Assembly (NCBI GenBank): GCA_050485485.1
Contig: JBJHBM010000026.1
Coordinates: 1 to 31,016, forward strand
Direction: 5' to 3'
From: WHSO01 sp050485485
Lineage (GTDB): Bacteria > Pseudomonadota > Alphaproteobacteria > SMXQ01
Length of the DNA: 31,016 nucleotides
Of this stretch, positions 15,040 through 24,026 are shown piece after piece. Each line of letters starts with the position of its first letter. Positions within the stretch are counted from its first letter, which is position 1. The position numbers were made by a program, and so were the translations under genes. The notes under the pieces are model-generated. The model was given only the letters and a program-made list of their open reading frames with translations, did no database searches and was not told where the DNA came from.

Positions 15040-16854
15040 GTGACCTCAGCCGACGCGCACAGCCGCGCCATCGATCCCGCCGGGCAGCAGACGCTGGTCG
15101 GCATGTTCCTCGCCCAGGCGGAGCGGTTCGCCGACGACGCCTTCCTCCACGCCCGCACGCCCGACGGCAAGGGCTGGTTCGCCGTGACGTGGTCGGAAGC
15201 GCGCGAGCGCGCGCTGCGGCTCGGCGCGGCGCTCCGCGCCCTCGGCGTCGGGCCCGGCGACCGCGTGGTGCTGGTCTCCGAGAACCGGCCGGAATGGCTG
15301 ATCGCGGAGCTCGGCATCCTCGCCGCCGGCGCCGTCGCCGTGCCGGGCTACACCACCTACACCAGCGAGGACTACGCCTACCTGATCGAGAACTCGGGCG
15401 CGGTCGCGGCGATTGTCTCGACCGCCGAGCTGGCGGCCCGCGTGCTGCCGGCCGCCTCGGGCGCCGACGCCTGCCGCCACGTCGTCACCATCGCCCAGGT
15501 GCCGCGGCGCCAGGCGCTCGCGGTCGAAGTCCACCACTGGCAGGCGCTGATCGACGCCCATGCCCCGGCCGCGCCCCATGCCAGCGCGCGCACCGACACC
15601 GCCGTCATCATCTACACCTCCGGCACCGGCGGGGCGCCCAAGGGGGTGATGCTGTCGCACGGCGCGATCCTCTCCAACTGCGAAGGCGCCCAGCACCTGT
15701 TCGCCCCCGAACGACTGGGGCGCGAGACGTTCCTCTCGTTCCTGCCGCTCAGCCACTCCTACGAGCACATGGCGGGCCAGTTCATGCCGATCTCGATCGG
15801 TGCCGAGATCCGCTACGCGAGCGGGCTCGACGGGCTCGCCCAGGACATGCTGGAGGCGCGGCCCACCATCATGACCGCCGTGCCGCGCCTCTACGAGGTG
15901 CTGCATGCGCGCATCGAGGCCGCGCTCAGGCGCGCGAAGCCCCTCAACCGGCGCCTGTTCGGCCTCGCCGTCGCGATCGGGCGCAAGCGCATCGAGGCGC
16001 CCGCGACCCTCGGCCTCGGCGAGCGCCTGCTGGATCCGCTGCTGACGCTACTGGTGCGGCGCAAGGTGCGCGCCCGCTTCGGCGGGCGGCTGCGCTTCCT
16101 GGTGTCGGGCGGCGCGCCGCTCAACCGCGACGTGGGCCTGTTCTTCCTCGCGCTCGGAGTGCGCATCCTGCAAGGCTACGGCCAGACCGAATCGGCGCCG
16201 GTGGTCTCGTGCAACCCGCCCGACCGCATCCACATCGAGACCGTCGGGCCGCCGTTCCGAAACGTCGAGGTGCGCATCGCCGAGGACGGCGAGATCTGCG
16301 TGCGCGGCGAGCTGGTGATGCAGGGCTACTGGCGCAACGAGGCGGCCACCGCCGAGGCGATCCGGGACGGCTGGCTGCACACCGGCGACCTGGGCGCCAT
16401 CGACGACGACGGCTACCTGCGGATCACCGACCGCAAGAAGGACCTCATCGTGAACTCGGGCGGCGACAACATCTCGCCCCAGCGTGTCGAGGGGTTCCTC
16501 ACCCTCGAGCCCGAAATCTCCCAGGCGATGGTCCACGGCGACAAGCGCCCGCACCTGGTCGCGCTGATCGTGCCCGACGAGGCCGCCGCCCTGGCCTGGG
16601 CCAAAGGCAACGGCCATGCCGGCAAGGACCTCGCCGCGCTCGTCGCCGAGCGCGCCTTCCACGGCTTCATCAGGGAGGCGGTCGAGCGGGTCAACGCCCG
16701 GCTGTCGCCGATCGAGCGCGTGCGCCGCTTCGTGCTGGCGGCGGAGCCCTTCACGGCGGACAACGGCCAGATGACCCCGACCCTCAAGCTGCGCCGCCAC
16801 GTCATCCGGGAGGCCTACGGCGCGCGCCTGGACGCGCTCTACCGGCAGGCATGA
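15040..16854 (+). CDS. long-chain fatty acid-CoA ligase (AMP-forming)
   Basis: The enzyme activates fatty acids to acyl-CoA through an acyl-adenylate, feeding beta-oxidation or lipid synthesis. At 604 residues it fits the FadD15/FAA-type long-chain group rather than E. coli FadD. Motifs in order: the P-loop YTSGTGGAPKGV (192-203), SFLPLSHSYEHMAG (about 233-246), QGYGQTES (378-385), GWLHTGDLG (444-452), TDRKKDLIVNSGGDNISP (463-480), and the adenylation lysine region ending at K583 (MTPTLKLRR). All expected catalytic residues are present. The start is GTG at 15040 with AGGAAAGGGGAGG just upstream. The gene is monocistronic, diverges from pepF and ends at a hairpin shared with the convergent TTT gene. 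The exact chain length of its substrate is not deducible. Confidence 0.92.
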   Translation: MTSADAHSRAIDPAGQQTLVGMFLAQAERFADDAFLHARTPDGKGWFAVTWSEARERALRLGAALRALGVGPGDRVVLVSENRPEWLIAELGILAAGAVAVPGYTTYTSEDYAYLIENSGAVAAIVSTAELAARVLPAASGADACRHVVTIAQVPRRQALAVEVHHWQALIDAHAPAAPHASARTDTAVIIYTSGTGGAPKGVMLSHGAILSNCEGAQHLFAPERLGRETFLSFLPLSHSYEHMAGQFMPISIGAEIRYASGLDGLAQDMLEARPTIMTAVPRLYEVLHARIEAALRRAKPLNRRLFGLAVAIGRKRIEAPATLGLGERLLDPLLTLLVRRKVRARFGGRLRFLVSGGAPLNRDVGLFFLALGVRILQGYGQTESAPVVSCNPPDRIHIETVGPPFRNVEVRIAEDGEICVRGELVMQGYWRNEAATAEAIRDGWLHTGDLGAIDDDGYLRITDRKKDLIVNSGGDNISPQRVEGFLTLEPEISQAMVHGDKRPHLVALIVPDEAAALAWAKGNGHAGKDLAALVAERAFHGFIREAVERVNARLSPIERVRRFVLAAEPFTADNGQMTPTLKLRRHVIREAYGARLDALYRQA

Positions 16855-16886
16855 AAAAGGGCCTCCGCCCCGCGGAGGCCCCTCTT
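16854..16886. terminator. bidirectional intrinsic terminator
   Basis: GGGCCTCCGC (16859-16868) pairs perfectly over 10 bp with GCGGAGGCCC (16872-16881) around a 3-base loop. AAAAA (16854-16858) before it becomes a T-run on the minus strand, so it is a strong terminator for the TTT binding-protein gene. On the plus strand the trailing CTCTTC is weaker. The A-run begins at the last base of the acyl-CoA synthetase stop codon. Confidence 0.85.
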
Positions 16887-16901
16887 CGAACGCGGCATGG
16901 G

Positions 16902-17945
16902 CTAGCGGCCGATCGCCTTCTTGGCGGCCTCGATGGCCGAGGGCGGGAAGTCCGCGAACTTGACGAGCAGGTCCTGGGCCTCCTGCGCCGTCACGACGTC
17001 GATGCCGATGCGCGACTTCTCCGCGTCGGCCAGCAGGCCCTTGTCCTTGAGCACTGCCACGAAGGCCTCCTGCAGCGCCTTGGCGTTGGCCGCCGGGACG
17101 CCCGGAGGCGCGATGAACGGGCGGGCGAGCAGCAGCTGGCCGAAGTGCACGTCGAGCACCTGCCGGTCGAGGGCGGTCTTGGCGTAGTCGTAGACGCTCG
17201 GGATCTTGCCGAACTCCTCGGTCCGCACCGGCCCCATCTGGATCACGAGAAACATCTCGCCGCGGTCCACCAGGTCCTGGTACTGGGCCTGCACCGAGGA
17301 GACGAACATGCCGCAGATGCCGTCGGTCTCGCCGCGCTGCATCGCGATGCTGGCCTCCTTGGTGCCCTGGTAGCCGGCGAGCGGGCGGGCCTTCGCGCCC
17401 AGCAGGTTGTTCATGATGAGCGGGTGCTGGTAGGTGATGGCGGCGGGACCGGTCGCGCCGAAGCGCATCTCCTTGCCCGACTTGAGCCATTCGTCGAAGG
17501 TCTTGACCCCGGCGGCCTTGCCGACGCCGCACAGCGCCACGTCCTTGCTCATGGAGCCGATCCACGTGTAGTCCTTCGCGACGAAGCGCGCCTGCTCGTT
17601 CCCCAGCAGCGGCTCCATGATGGTGGACGCGCCGACGAGCCCCATCTCGGTGCCGTCCTTGGGCGCCGCGTTGAAGATGTGGTTGGCGACGATCAGCGCG
17701 CCGGCGCCCGGCATATTGCGCGCGACCACGGTCGGGTTGCCGGGAATGAAGCGCCCGTAGTGGCGGGCCAGCACCCGGCCGTAGGTGTCGTAGCCGCCGC
17801 CGGCGCCGAAGCCGATGCTGATGGTGACCGTCTTGCCCTTGAAGAAATCCGCGGCCGACTGGGCCTTCGCCGTGCCGCCCGCGGGCGCGACGGCGAGTGC
17901 CAGAACGAACGCCCCGAACTGCGATACCATGCGCAAGGATGTCAT
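16902..17945 (-). CDS. TTT-type (Bug family) extracytoplasmic solute-binding protein
   Basis: The 347-residue periplasmic protein resembles TctC/Bug binding proteins of tripartite tricarboxylate transporters, which capture carboxylates or other small organic anions. A signal peptide is clear: MTSLRMVSQF, then a hydrophobic stretch, with likely cleavage after A28 in AKA-QS. The mature start FFKGKTVTISIGFGAGGGYD and the following NMPGAGALIVANHIFN block are typical of the family. I chose the ATG at 17945 because AGGGAG lies upstream and the signal peptide begins there; the upstream extension to 18032 has no signal character. No TctA or TctB membrane subunit is encoded in this window, so it is an orphan that may serve a transporter elsewhere. 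The substrate is unknown. Confidence 0.9.
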   Translation of the reverse strand: MTSLRMVSQFGAFVLALAVAPAGGTAKAQSAADFFKGKTVTISIGFGAGGGYDTYGRVLARHYGRFIPGNPTVVARNMPGAGALIVANHIFNAAPKDGTEMGLVGASTIMEPLLGNEQARFVAKDYTWIGSMSKDVALCGVGKAAGVKTFDEWLKSGKEMRFGATGPAAITYQHPLIMNNLLGAKARPLAGYQGTKEASIAMQRGETDGICGMFVSSVQAQYQDLVDRGEMFLVIQMGPVRTEEFGKIPSVYDYAKTALDRQVLDVHFGQLLLARPFIAPPGVPAANAKALQEAFVAVLKDKGLLADAEKSRIGIDVVTAQEAQDLLVKFADFPPSAIEAAKKAIGR

Positions 17946-18030
17946 AAGTGGCTCCCTGTTTGTCTCCCGGCCCGCTGCCGCCGGACGCTCGCGACCGGCA
18001 GCCGGACCATATCCTTCTATCATTCCGGAC

Positions 18031-18036
18031 ATTGTA
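18031..18036 (-). promoter_or_regulatory. possible -10 element of the TTT binding-protein gene
   Basis: On the minus strand TACAAT (18036-18031) matches five of six -10 bases, about 85 bp before the start codon. No convincing -35 is seen at 17 bp. Bases 17946-18102 otherwise hold no gene. Confidence 0.3.
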
Positions 18037-18102
18037 TGACCACCCTACGACCGCCTCCCTACAACCGTTCCAGGCCCTGCCCGGCGCCGCCGGGGGCGGT
18101 CC

Positions 18103-19326
18103 TCAGGCGGATTCCGGCCCGGCGCCGCCCTTGGGCGGACGTTCGGGAAGCCGCGCGCCCTCCAGCGCCGCGCCCGTGAGACGCGCTCGCGCGAGCGTCG
18201 CCTGCGACAGGTCGACCCCGGTGAGATCGGCCCCGGAAAGGTCGGCGCCGGTCAGGTTGGCGGCGACGCGGCGGCCGGTGGGGCGGCCGTCGCCGGTCTT
18301 CAGCTCCGTCGGGGCGAAGCGCGCACCACACAGCCGGGCGCGGCCGAGCCGGGCGTCGGTGAGGTCGGCCCCGTCGAGGATCGCATCCGCGAGGCACGCT
18401 TCCGTCAGGTCGGCGCGGCTCAGCACGGCGAGCTCGAGCTTCGCGCCCCCGAGGTCGGCGCGGCGCAGCACCGCGCCGGCGAGCCATGCCCCCGAGAGGT
18501 CGCGGCCGCGCAGGTCCATGCCGGCGAGCACGAGGCCGGACAGGTCGGCGGGCGCGCCGTGCCGGCCCCGGCTCTCGATCCAGGCCGCATGCTCGGCGAG
18601 GATGCGGCGCGCGTCCCGGTCCCGTTCCGTCGCCGCCGTCTCCGTCGCCGCCGGCGGCCCGTCCACGTGGGCATCATTGATATAGGCCCCGCGCAGGTCA
18701 GCCTCGGCCAGGTTGACGCCCCGGAAGTTGGCGCCGCGCATGGACGCGCCCGCGAAGCGCGCGCCCGCGACGGTCGCGCCCTCGAAGTCGGCGTTGCGCA
18801 GGTTGGCGCCGGCGAAGTTGACGTCGGTGAGATCGGCGCCCTTGAGGTTCACCGCGTAGAGCACGGCATCGCTCAGGTCGGCGCGCGCGAGGCGCGCTTC
18901 TTCCATGTCGGCCTCGGTGAGATCGGCGACGCGCGCGCCGTCCTTGAAGATGGAGGAATCGTCGATGGTCTCCGCGCCCGCGTCGTAGATCGCGCCGGGA
19001 CGCAGGTCCGCCTCCTCCATCACCGCGCCGGCGAGGCACGTCTTGAGGAAGAAGGCGCCGCGCAGGTCGGTCCCCTGGAGGTTGGCGCGGCGCAGGTCGG
19101 AGCGCTCGAAGTGGGCGCCGAAGAAGTCGCCCTTGGACAGGTTTGCGCGCTGCAGGGAGGCATCGTGGAGACGCACGCCCGCGGCGCGCGCAAGGCGCAG
19201 ATCGACGCCGTCGAGCCGTGCGCCCGCGAGACCGGCATTGTGCAGGTCAGCGCAGCGGCCGCCCGCCTGCCCCTTCAGGTAGCGCAGGTGAAGGCCGAGA
19301 ACGCGCCTGAGCTGTTCGGGCTGCAT
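18103..19326 (-). CDS. two-module pentapeptide-repeat protein
   Basis: The 407-residue protein is almost entirely pentapeptide repeats of the A(D/N)LXX type, which fold into a right-handed square beta-helix. It has no signal peptide and is probably cytoplasmic. The order is: a cap with HLRYLKGQAGG (13-23); 17 repeats with central residues at 28, 33 and so on to 108; an interruption (109-133); 18 more repeats (136-221); a Thr/Glu-rich linker; a second cap HAAWIESRGRHG (246-257); 17 repeats (262-342); an interruption (343-355); and 8 repeats (358-393). The matching plan suggests internal duplication. Some proteins of this class mimic DNA and protect gyrase, but most have no known role. I prefer the ATG at 19326 (MQPEQLRR); upstream sequence to 19392 is Arg/Gly-rich and unlike the family. 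Confidence 0.88.
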   Translation of the reverse strand: MQPEQLRRVLGLHLRYLKGQAGGRCADLHNAGLAGARLDGVDLRLARAAGVRLHDASLQRANLSKGDFFGAHFERSDLRRANLQGTDLRGAFFLKTCLAGAVMEEADLRPGAIYDAGAETIDDSSIFKDGARVADLTEADMEEARLARADLSDAVLYAVNLKGADLTDVNFAGANLRNADFEGATVAGARFAGASMRGANFRGVNLAEADLRGAYINDAHVDGPPAATETAATERDRDARRILAEHAAWIESRGRHGAPADLSGLVLAGMDLRGRDLSGAWLAGAVLRRADLGGAKLELAVLSRADLTEACLADAILDGADLTDARLGRARLCGARFAPTELKTGDGRPTGRRVAANLTGADLSGADLTGVDLSQATLARARLTGAALEGARLPERPPKGGAGPESA

Positions 19327-19415
19327 GGACCGTGCCCCCGTTCCGCTTCGCTTCGCGCCGTGCCGCCCTTCCGGCCGGCCGCGGCGGCCCAATCCCAGGA
19401 TTGAACGGCACCGGG

Positions 19416-19431
19416 GTTAATTCACGGTAAA
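19416..19431 (-). promoter_or_regulatory. CtrA-like box upstream of the pentapeptide gene
   Basis: Read on the minus strand, 19431-19416 is TTTACCGTGAATTAAC, matching the CtrA consensus TTAA-N7-TTAAC with one mismatch in the first half. It is 90 bp before the pentapeptide-protein start and just downstream of the epimerase stop, in a 124-bp AT-richer spacer. Confidence 0.4.
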
Positions 19432-19450
19432 ATAGTAAGGGAATATGCGG

Positions 19451-20437
19451 CTAAAGCCTGTGATAGTCCCGGAACCAAGCGACGAAGCGCGGGATTCCGA
19501 CCTCTATCGGGGTCCGGGGGGCGAAGCCGAGGTCGCGCCCGATCGCCGCGATGTCGGCGTAGGTTTCCTTCACGTCGCCGGGCTGCATCGGCTCGAAGCG
19601 GATCTCGGCCTTGCGCCCGGTCGCGTCCTCGATCACGGCGATGAAGCGCATCAGGTCCTCGGCGCGGTGGTTACCGATGTTGTAGACGCGGTGCGGCCCG
19701 AGACTCCCGTCGCCGCCGTCCCGGGGCGGACGGTCGAGCGCCGCGAGCACGCCCTCCGTCACGTCGTCGATGTAGGTGAAGTCGCGCTTCATGTCGCCGT
19801 GGTTGAACACGCGGATCGGCGCACCTTCCAGGATCGCCCGGGTGAATCCGTAATAGGCCATGTCGGGACGCCCCCACGGCCCGTAGACCGTGAAGAACCG
19901 TAGGCCCGTCGCCGGGATTCCGTAGAGATGGCTGTAACAATGGCTCATCAACTCGTCCGCCTTCTTGGTGGCGGCGTAGAGCGACACCGGCCGGTCCACC
20001 GGATCGGCCTCGGAGAACGGCAGCTTGGCGTTGCCGCCGTAGACCGACGACGACGAGGCATAGACCAGGTGCTCGAGGCCGGGCACGGCGCGGCACATCT
20101 CGAGCACGTTGAGATGTCCGACGAGGTTAGCCTGGGCGTAGGCCCCCGGGTTCTCGAGCGAATAGCGCACCCCCGCCTGCGCCGCGAGATGCACCACACC
20201 CGAAATCCCGCCCTCGGCGCGCGCGAGCGCCGTGAGGGCGGCGCCGTCGGCAATGTCGAGGCGGCGGAAGACAAAGCCCGGGTGGCGGCGGAGCCGTGCG
20301 AGGCGGGCCTCCTTGAGGGCCACGTCGTAGTAGCCGTTGAGATCGTCGATGCCGATCACCACATCGCCGCGCGCGAGCAGCGCCTCGCTCACGTGATAGC
20401 CGATGAAACCGGCCGCGCCGGTGACGAGGATGGTCAT
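19451..20437 (-). CDS. NAD-dependent sugar epimerase, probably UDP-glucuronate 4-epimerase
   Basis: This extended short-chain dehydrogenase has 328 residues, the NAD-binding motif GAAGFIG (7-13), SSSSVYG (128-134) and the catalytic YxxxK at Y154 and K158. The features DDLNGYYDVALKEARLARL (31-49) and FFTVYGPWGRPDMA (181-194) are characteristic of UDP-glucuronate 4-epimerases (LpsL/CapI group), which make UDP-galacturonate for lipopolysaccharide or capsule. UDP-glucose 4-epimerase is the main alternative and is less likely. The ATG at 20437 has AGGGAAAG about 13 bases upstream. It diverges from the ferredoxin oxidoreductase gene. No other polysaccharide gene is adjacent, although a glucan synthase-like gene lies at 2573-5185. 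Confidence 0.88.
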   Translation of the reverse strand: MTILVTGAAGFIGYHVSEALLARGDVVIGIDDLNGYYDVALKEARLARLRRHPGFVFRRLDIADGAALTALARAEGGISGVVHLAAQAGVRYSLENPGAYAQANLVGHLNVLEMCRAVPGLEHLVYASSSSVYGGNAKLPFSEADPVDRPVSLYAATKKADELMSHCYSHLYGIPATGLRFFTVYGPWGRPDMAYYGFTRAILEGAPIRVFNHGDMKRDFTYIDDVTEGVLAALDRPPRDGGDGSLGPHRVYNIGNHRAEDLMRFIAVIEDATGRKAEIRFEPMQPGDVKETYADIAAIGRDLGFAPRTPIEVGIPRFVAWFRDYHRL

Positions 20438-20519
20438 CGAATCAAGGCTTTCCCTGTGGACCGGCCCTCCATATACCGCGCCCGGGCCGGGAAATCATCC
20501 TCCGCGCGGGCGGGCGGCG

Positions 20520-20548
20520 TTGCGCGGCTCCGCGCGGGGCGCTACTAA
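20520..20548 (+). promoter_or_regulatory. possible promoter of the IOR operon
   Basis: TTGCGC (20520-20525) and TACTAA (20543-20548) are spaced by exactly 17 bases, just ahead of the purine-rich ribosome binding site. The -10 matches three of six, so the call is weak, but nothing better lies in the divergent spacer 20438-20573. Confidence 0.3.
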
Positions 20549-20573
20549 ACGGGAGAGGAGGCCCCCAGCCCCA

Positions 20574-23500
20574 ATGCCGCAGCCCCCCGCCCTCGACGAA
20601 GCCCGCCTGGAGGACCGTTACGATCCCGCCTGCGCGCGCGTGTTCCTGACCGGCACCCAAGCGCTGGTGCGCGCGCTGCTGACACAGGCCCGGCTCGACC
20701 GCGCGGCAGGCCACGAGACGGGCGGATTCGTCTCGGGCTATCGCGGCTCGCCCCTCGGCACCTTCGACCAGGAGCTCGCGCGCGCGCGGGACGCGCTCGA
20801 CACCGCCAACGTGCGCTTCACGCCGGGCGTCAACGAGGAGCTGGCCGCCACCGCGATCTGGGGCAGCCAGCAGCTCGGCCTGTTCCCCGGCGCGCGCGCC
20901 GAAGGCGTGTTCGGCATGTGGTACGGCAAGGGGCCGGGCGTGGACCGCGCGGGCGACGCCTTCAAGCACGCCAACCTCGCCGGCACCGCGCCGCTCGGCG
21001 GCGTGGTGGCGGTCGCCGGCGACGACCATGCCGGGATCAGCTCCACCACCACCCACCAGTCGGAATTCGCCTTCGTGGACTACCAGATGCCGGTGCTGGC
21101 GCCGGCCACGGTGCAGGAGGTGCTGGACTACGCGCTCGCGGCCATCGCGCTGTCGCGCGCCTCCGGCCTGTGGGCGGCACTCAAGTGTCCGTCCGACGTG
21201 ATCGAGCAGGCGGCGACGGTGGACGCGGCGCTCGCGCGCTTCGCCTTCCGCGCACCCGCCGCGGCGGAAGGCCTCCATATCCGCTGGCCCGACCGCCTGC
21301 CCGAGCAGGAAGCGCGCCTCGCCGGACCCAAGCTCGCGGCGGCGCGCGACTTCGCGCGCCTCAACGACCTCGACCGCGCGAGCGGCAAGACCGGCGACGC
21401 GCGCATCGGCATCGTCGCCGCCGGCAAGGCCTGGGGCGACCTTCAGGACGCGCTCGCCCTGCTCGGCCTCGGGAACGAGGCGGCGCGGCGGGCCCACGGC
21501 ATCGCCCTCCTCAAGCCCGCGATGGTGTGGCCGCTCGTGCCGGAGACGGTGCGGGCCTTCGCCGCCGGACTCGGCGAGATCGTCGTGGTCGAGGAGAAGC
21601 GCCCCCTGATCGAGCCGCAGCTGCGCGACATCCTCTACGATGCGCCCGAAGATGCGCACCCGCGCGTGGTCGGCAGGACCGGGGCGGACGCGCTCGCGCT
21701 GCCGCTCGCGGGCACCATCGCGCCGGACGGGGTCGCGCGGGCGCTCGCCCCGCGCCTCGGCCTCGCGCCGCCGACGGCGCAGGACGGCGCGAGCCTGCCG
21801 CGTCCCGCGCTGCGCCGCCCGCCGCACTTCTGTCCCGGCTGCCCGCACAATGCCTCGACCCGCGTGCCCGAGGGCGCACGCGCCATCTCCGGAATCGGCT
21901 GCCACACGCTCGCGCTGTGGTCGGAACCCCACACCCGGACGCTCACCCAGATGGGCGGCGAAGGCGCGAGCTGGATCGGCCAGGCGCCCTTCACCGACAC
22001 GCCCCACGTCTTTGCCAACATCGGCGACGGCACCTATTACCACTCGGGCCTGCTCGCGCTCCGCGCGGCGATCTCGGCGGGCGTCAACATCACCTACAAG
22101 CTGCTCTACAACGACGCCGTCGCCATGACCGGCGGGCAGAAGGTGGAAGGCGGGCTGACGGTCCCGGCGATCGCGCGCGAGCTCGCCGCCGAGGGCGTCG
22201 CGCGCATCGCCGTGGTGGCCGAGGACCCGGCGCGCTACCCGAAGGACGATCCCTTCCCCCTCGGCGCCATCGTCACGGGACGCGACGGCTTCGACGATAC
22301 CCAGGCCGCGCTCGCCCGCATGCCGGGCGTCACGGTGCTGATCTTCGACCAGGCCTGCGCCGCCGAGAAGCGCCGCCGCCGCAAGCGCGGCACGCTCGAG
22401 GATCCTCCCCGCTACCTCTTCATCAACGAGCGCGTGTGCGAGGGCTGCGGCGATTGCCAGCGGGCCTCCGACTGCCTCGCCGTGGTTCCCGCGGCGACGC
22501 CCTTCGGCGACAAGCGCCGCATCGACCTCGCCGCCTGCAACAAGGACGAGACCTGCCTCGACGGCTTCTGCCCGGCCATCGTCACGGTCGAGGGTGTGCG
22601 CCCGCGCCGCCGCGTGGAAGCCGTGCCCGTCGAGGTGCCGCCGCATCTCGCCGACCTGCCCGCGCCCGCGGCGGGCGCGCTGGAGACGCCGTGGCGCATT
22701 CTGGTCGCCGGCATCGGCGGCACCGGCGTCGTCACGGTCGGGCACCTGATCGCGCTCGCCGCGCATCTCGACGGCAACGCGGCGACGTTGCTGGACCAGA
22801 CCGGCCTCGCCCAGAAGGGCGGCGCGGTCGCAAGCCACGTCACGCTCGCGCGCGACACCGGCGCGGTCGGCGCCGCGCGCATCGGTGCGGGCCGCGCCGA
22901 CGCGCTGATAGGCTGCGACATGGTGGTGGCGGCGGACACGCCCCAGCTCGGCGCGGTCGCGCCGGGCCGTACCCGCGTCGTGGTCAACACCGAGGAAACC
23001 ATCACCGGCGCGTTCCTGGCCGACCCCGCGCGCGCCTTCCCGGCCGATTCGCTGCTCGGCGCCATCGCCGCGCGCGCGGGCACCGAACAAGTGACGGCCG
23101 CCGACGCGCGCCGCCTCGCCGAGCGGCTCGCGGGCCAGGCCATCGCCGCCAACGTGCTGCTGCTCGGCATCGCCTGGCAGTCGGGCCTGGTGCCGGTCTC
23201 GGAGGCCGCGCTGCTCAAGGCGATCGCGCTCAACGGCGCGGGCGCCGAGGCCAACCGGCGGGCGTTCCTGTGGGGCCGGCGCGCGGCCCACGACACGGCG
23301 ACGGTACGCCGGCTGGCGGGGCTCGACTCCGACTCCGGTCCCGTTTCTGCCGCGTCCGGCCTCGCGGAGATGGTGGAGAGGCGTGCGGCGTTCCTCGTCG
23401 GCCACGGCGGCGGCGCGCTGGCGAACGCCTACCGCGACCGGGTGGCGGCGCTCGCGCGCTATGCCGAGGCGCGCGTCCCGGGACGCGCCGGGCTCGCCGA

Positions 23501-24026
23501 GGCGGTGGCCGACGGTTACTTCCGCGTGCTCGCCGCCAAGGACGAATACGAGGTGGCGCGGCTCTTCACCGACGGCGCCTTCGCGCGCGCCGTCGCCGAG
23601 ACCTTCGAAGGTGTGGACGGCGCGCCCCCGCGCCTCACCTATCACTTCGCCCCGTCCTGGCTCGCCCGGCGGACCCGCGGCGGCAGGATTCGCAAGCGCG
23701 CGTTCGGCCGATGGGCGACGCCGCTCCTGCGCCTGCTCGCGCACGCGCGCGCCCTGCGCGGCGGCCCGCTCGACCCGTTCCGGTTCTCCGCCGACCGCGC
23801 CCTTGAGCGGCGCCACCGGGCGGAGTATGAAAGGGACCTCGACCGCATCGCGGCCGCGCTCGCGCCCGCGACCTTCGATCTCTGCCTGGACCTGGCCCGC
23901 CTGCCCGCTTCGGTGCGCGGCTTCGGCCATGTCCGGGAAGCCGCGTGGCGCGAGGCCGAGCGCCGCCGCGCGGACATACTGGCGGCGCTGGGACCGCCGG
24001 GAGCCGGAAAGCTCGCGGCGGAATGA
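20574..24026 (+). CDS. fused indolepyruvate ferredoxin oxidoreductase
   Basis: The 1150-residue enzyme fuses the alpha and beta parts of 2-oxoacid:ferredoxin oxidoreductases. It decarboxylates an aryl or branched 2-oxoacid with CoA and thiamine diphosphate and reduces ferredoxin. The N-terminal pyrimidine-binding domain contains GFVSGYRGSPLGTFDQEL. The thiamine domain has CPGC (C420, C423) and GDGTYYHSG. Cysteine-rich blocks follow: C622, C625, C628 and C634, then C655, C661 and C666. The gamma domain begins near residue 705 with GIGGTGVVTVG. Single-chain versions occur in aerobic and denitrifying proteobacteria, for example in phenylalanine or tryptophan catabolism. The ATG at 20574 follows GGGAGAGGAGG; the longer frame upstream is spacer. 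The stop overlaps the first MFS start by four bases. Confidence 0.92.
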   Translation: MPQPPALDEARLEDRYDPACARVFLTGTQALVRALLTQARLDRAAGHETGGFVSGYRGSPLGTFDQELARARDALDTANVRFTPGVNEELAATAIWGSQQLGLFPGARAEGVFGMWYGKGPGVDRAGDAFKHANLAGTAPLGGVVAVAGDDHAGISSTTTHQSEFAFVDYQMPVLAPATVQEVLDYALAAIALSRASGLWAALKCPSDVIEQAATVDAALARFAFRAPAAAEGLHIRWPDRLPEQEARLAGPKLAAARDFARLNDLDRASGKTGDARIGIVAAGKAWGDLQDALALLGLGNEAARRAHGIALLKPAMVWPLVPETVRAFAAGLGEIVVVEEKRPLIEPQLRDILYDAPEDAHPRVVGRTGADALALPLAGTIAPDGVARALAPRLGLAPPTAQDGASLPRPALRRPPHFCPGCPHNASTRVPEGARAISGIGCHTLALWSEPHTRTLTQMGGEGASWIGQAPFTDTPHVFANIGDGTYYHSGLLALRAAISAGVNITYKLLYNDAVAMTGGQKVEGGLTVPAIARELAAEGVARIAVVAEDPARYPKDDPFPLGAIVTGRDGFDDTQAALARMPGVTVLIFDQACAAEKRRRRKRGTLEDPPRYLFINERVCEGCGDCQRASDCLAVVPAATPFGDKRRIDLAACNKDETCLDGFCPAIVTVEGVRPRRRVEAVPVEVPPHLADLPAPAAGALETPWRILVAGIGGTGVVTVGHLIALAAHLDGNAATLLDQTGLAQKGGAVASHVTLARDTGAVGAARIGAGRADALIGCDMVVAADTPQLGAVAPGRTRVVVNTEETITGAFLADPARAFPADSLLGAIAARAGTEQVTAADARRLAERLAGQAIAANVLLLGIAWQSGLVPVSEAALLKAIALNGAGAEANRRAFLWGRRAAHDTATVRRLAGLDSDSGPVSAASGLAEMVERRAAFLVGHGGGALANAYRDRVAALARYAEARVPGRAGLAEAVADGYFRVLAAKDEYEVARLFTDGAFARAVAETFEGVDGAPPRLTYHFAPSWLARRTRGGRIRKRAFGRWATPLLRLLAHARALRGGPLDPFRFSADRALERRHRAEYERDLDRIAAALAPATFDLCLDLARLPASVRGFGHVREAAWREAERRRADILAALGPPGAGKLAAE

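Noticed and set aside
18103..19326. Reading the regular GGTCGGCGC-type DNA repetition as a CRISPR array or satellite
   Set aside because: The periodicity is 15 bp with variable units and follows the pentapeptide coding repeat. There are no constant repeats with unique spacers.
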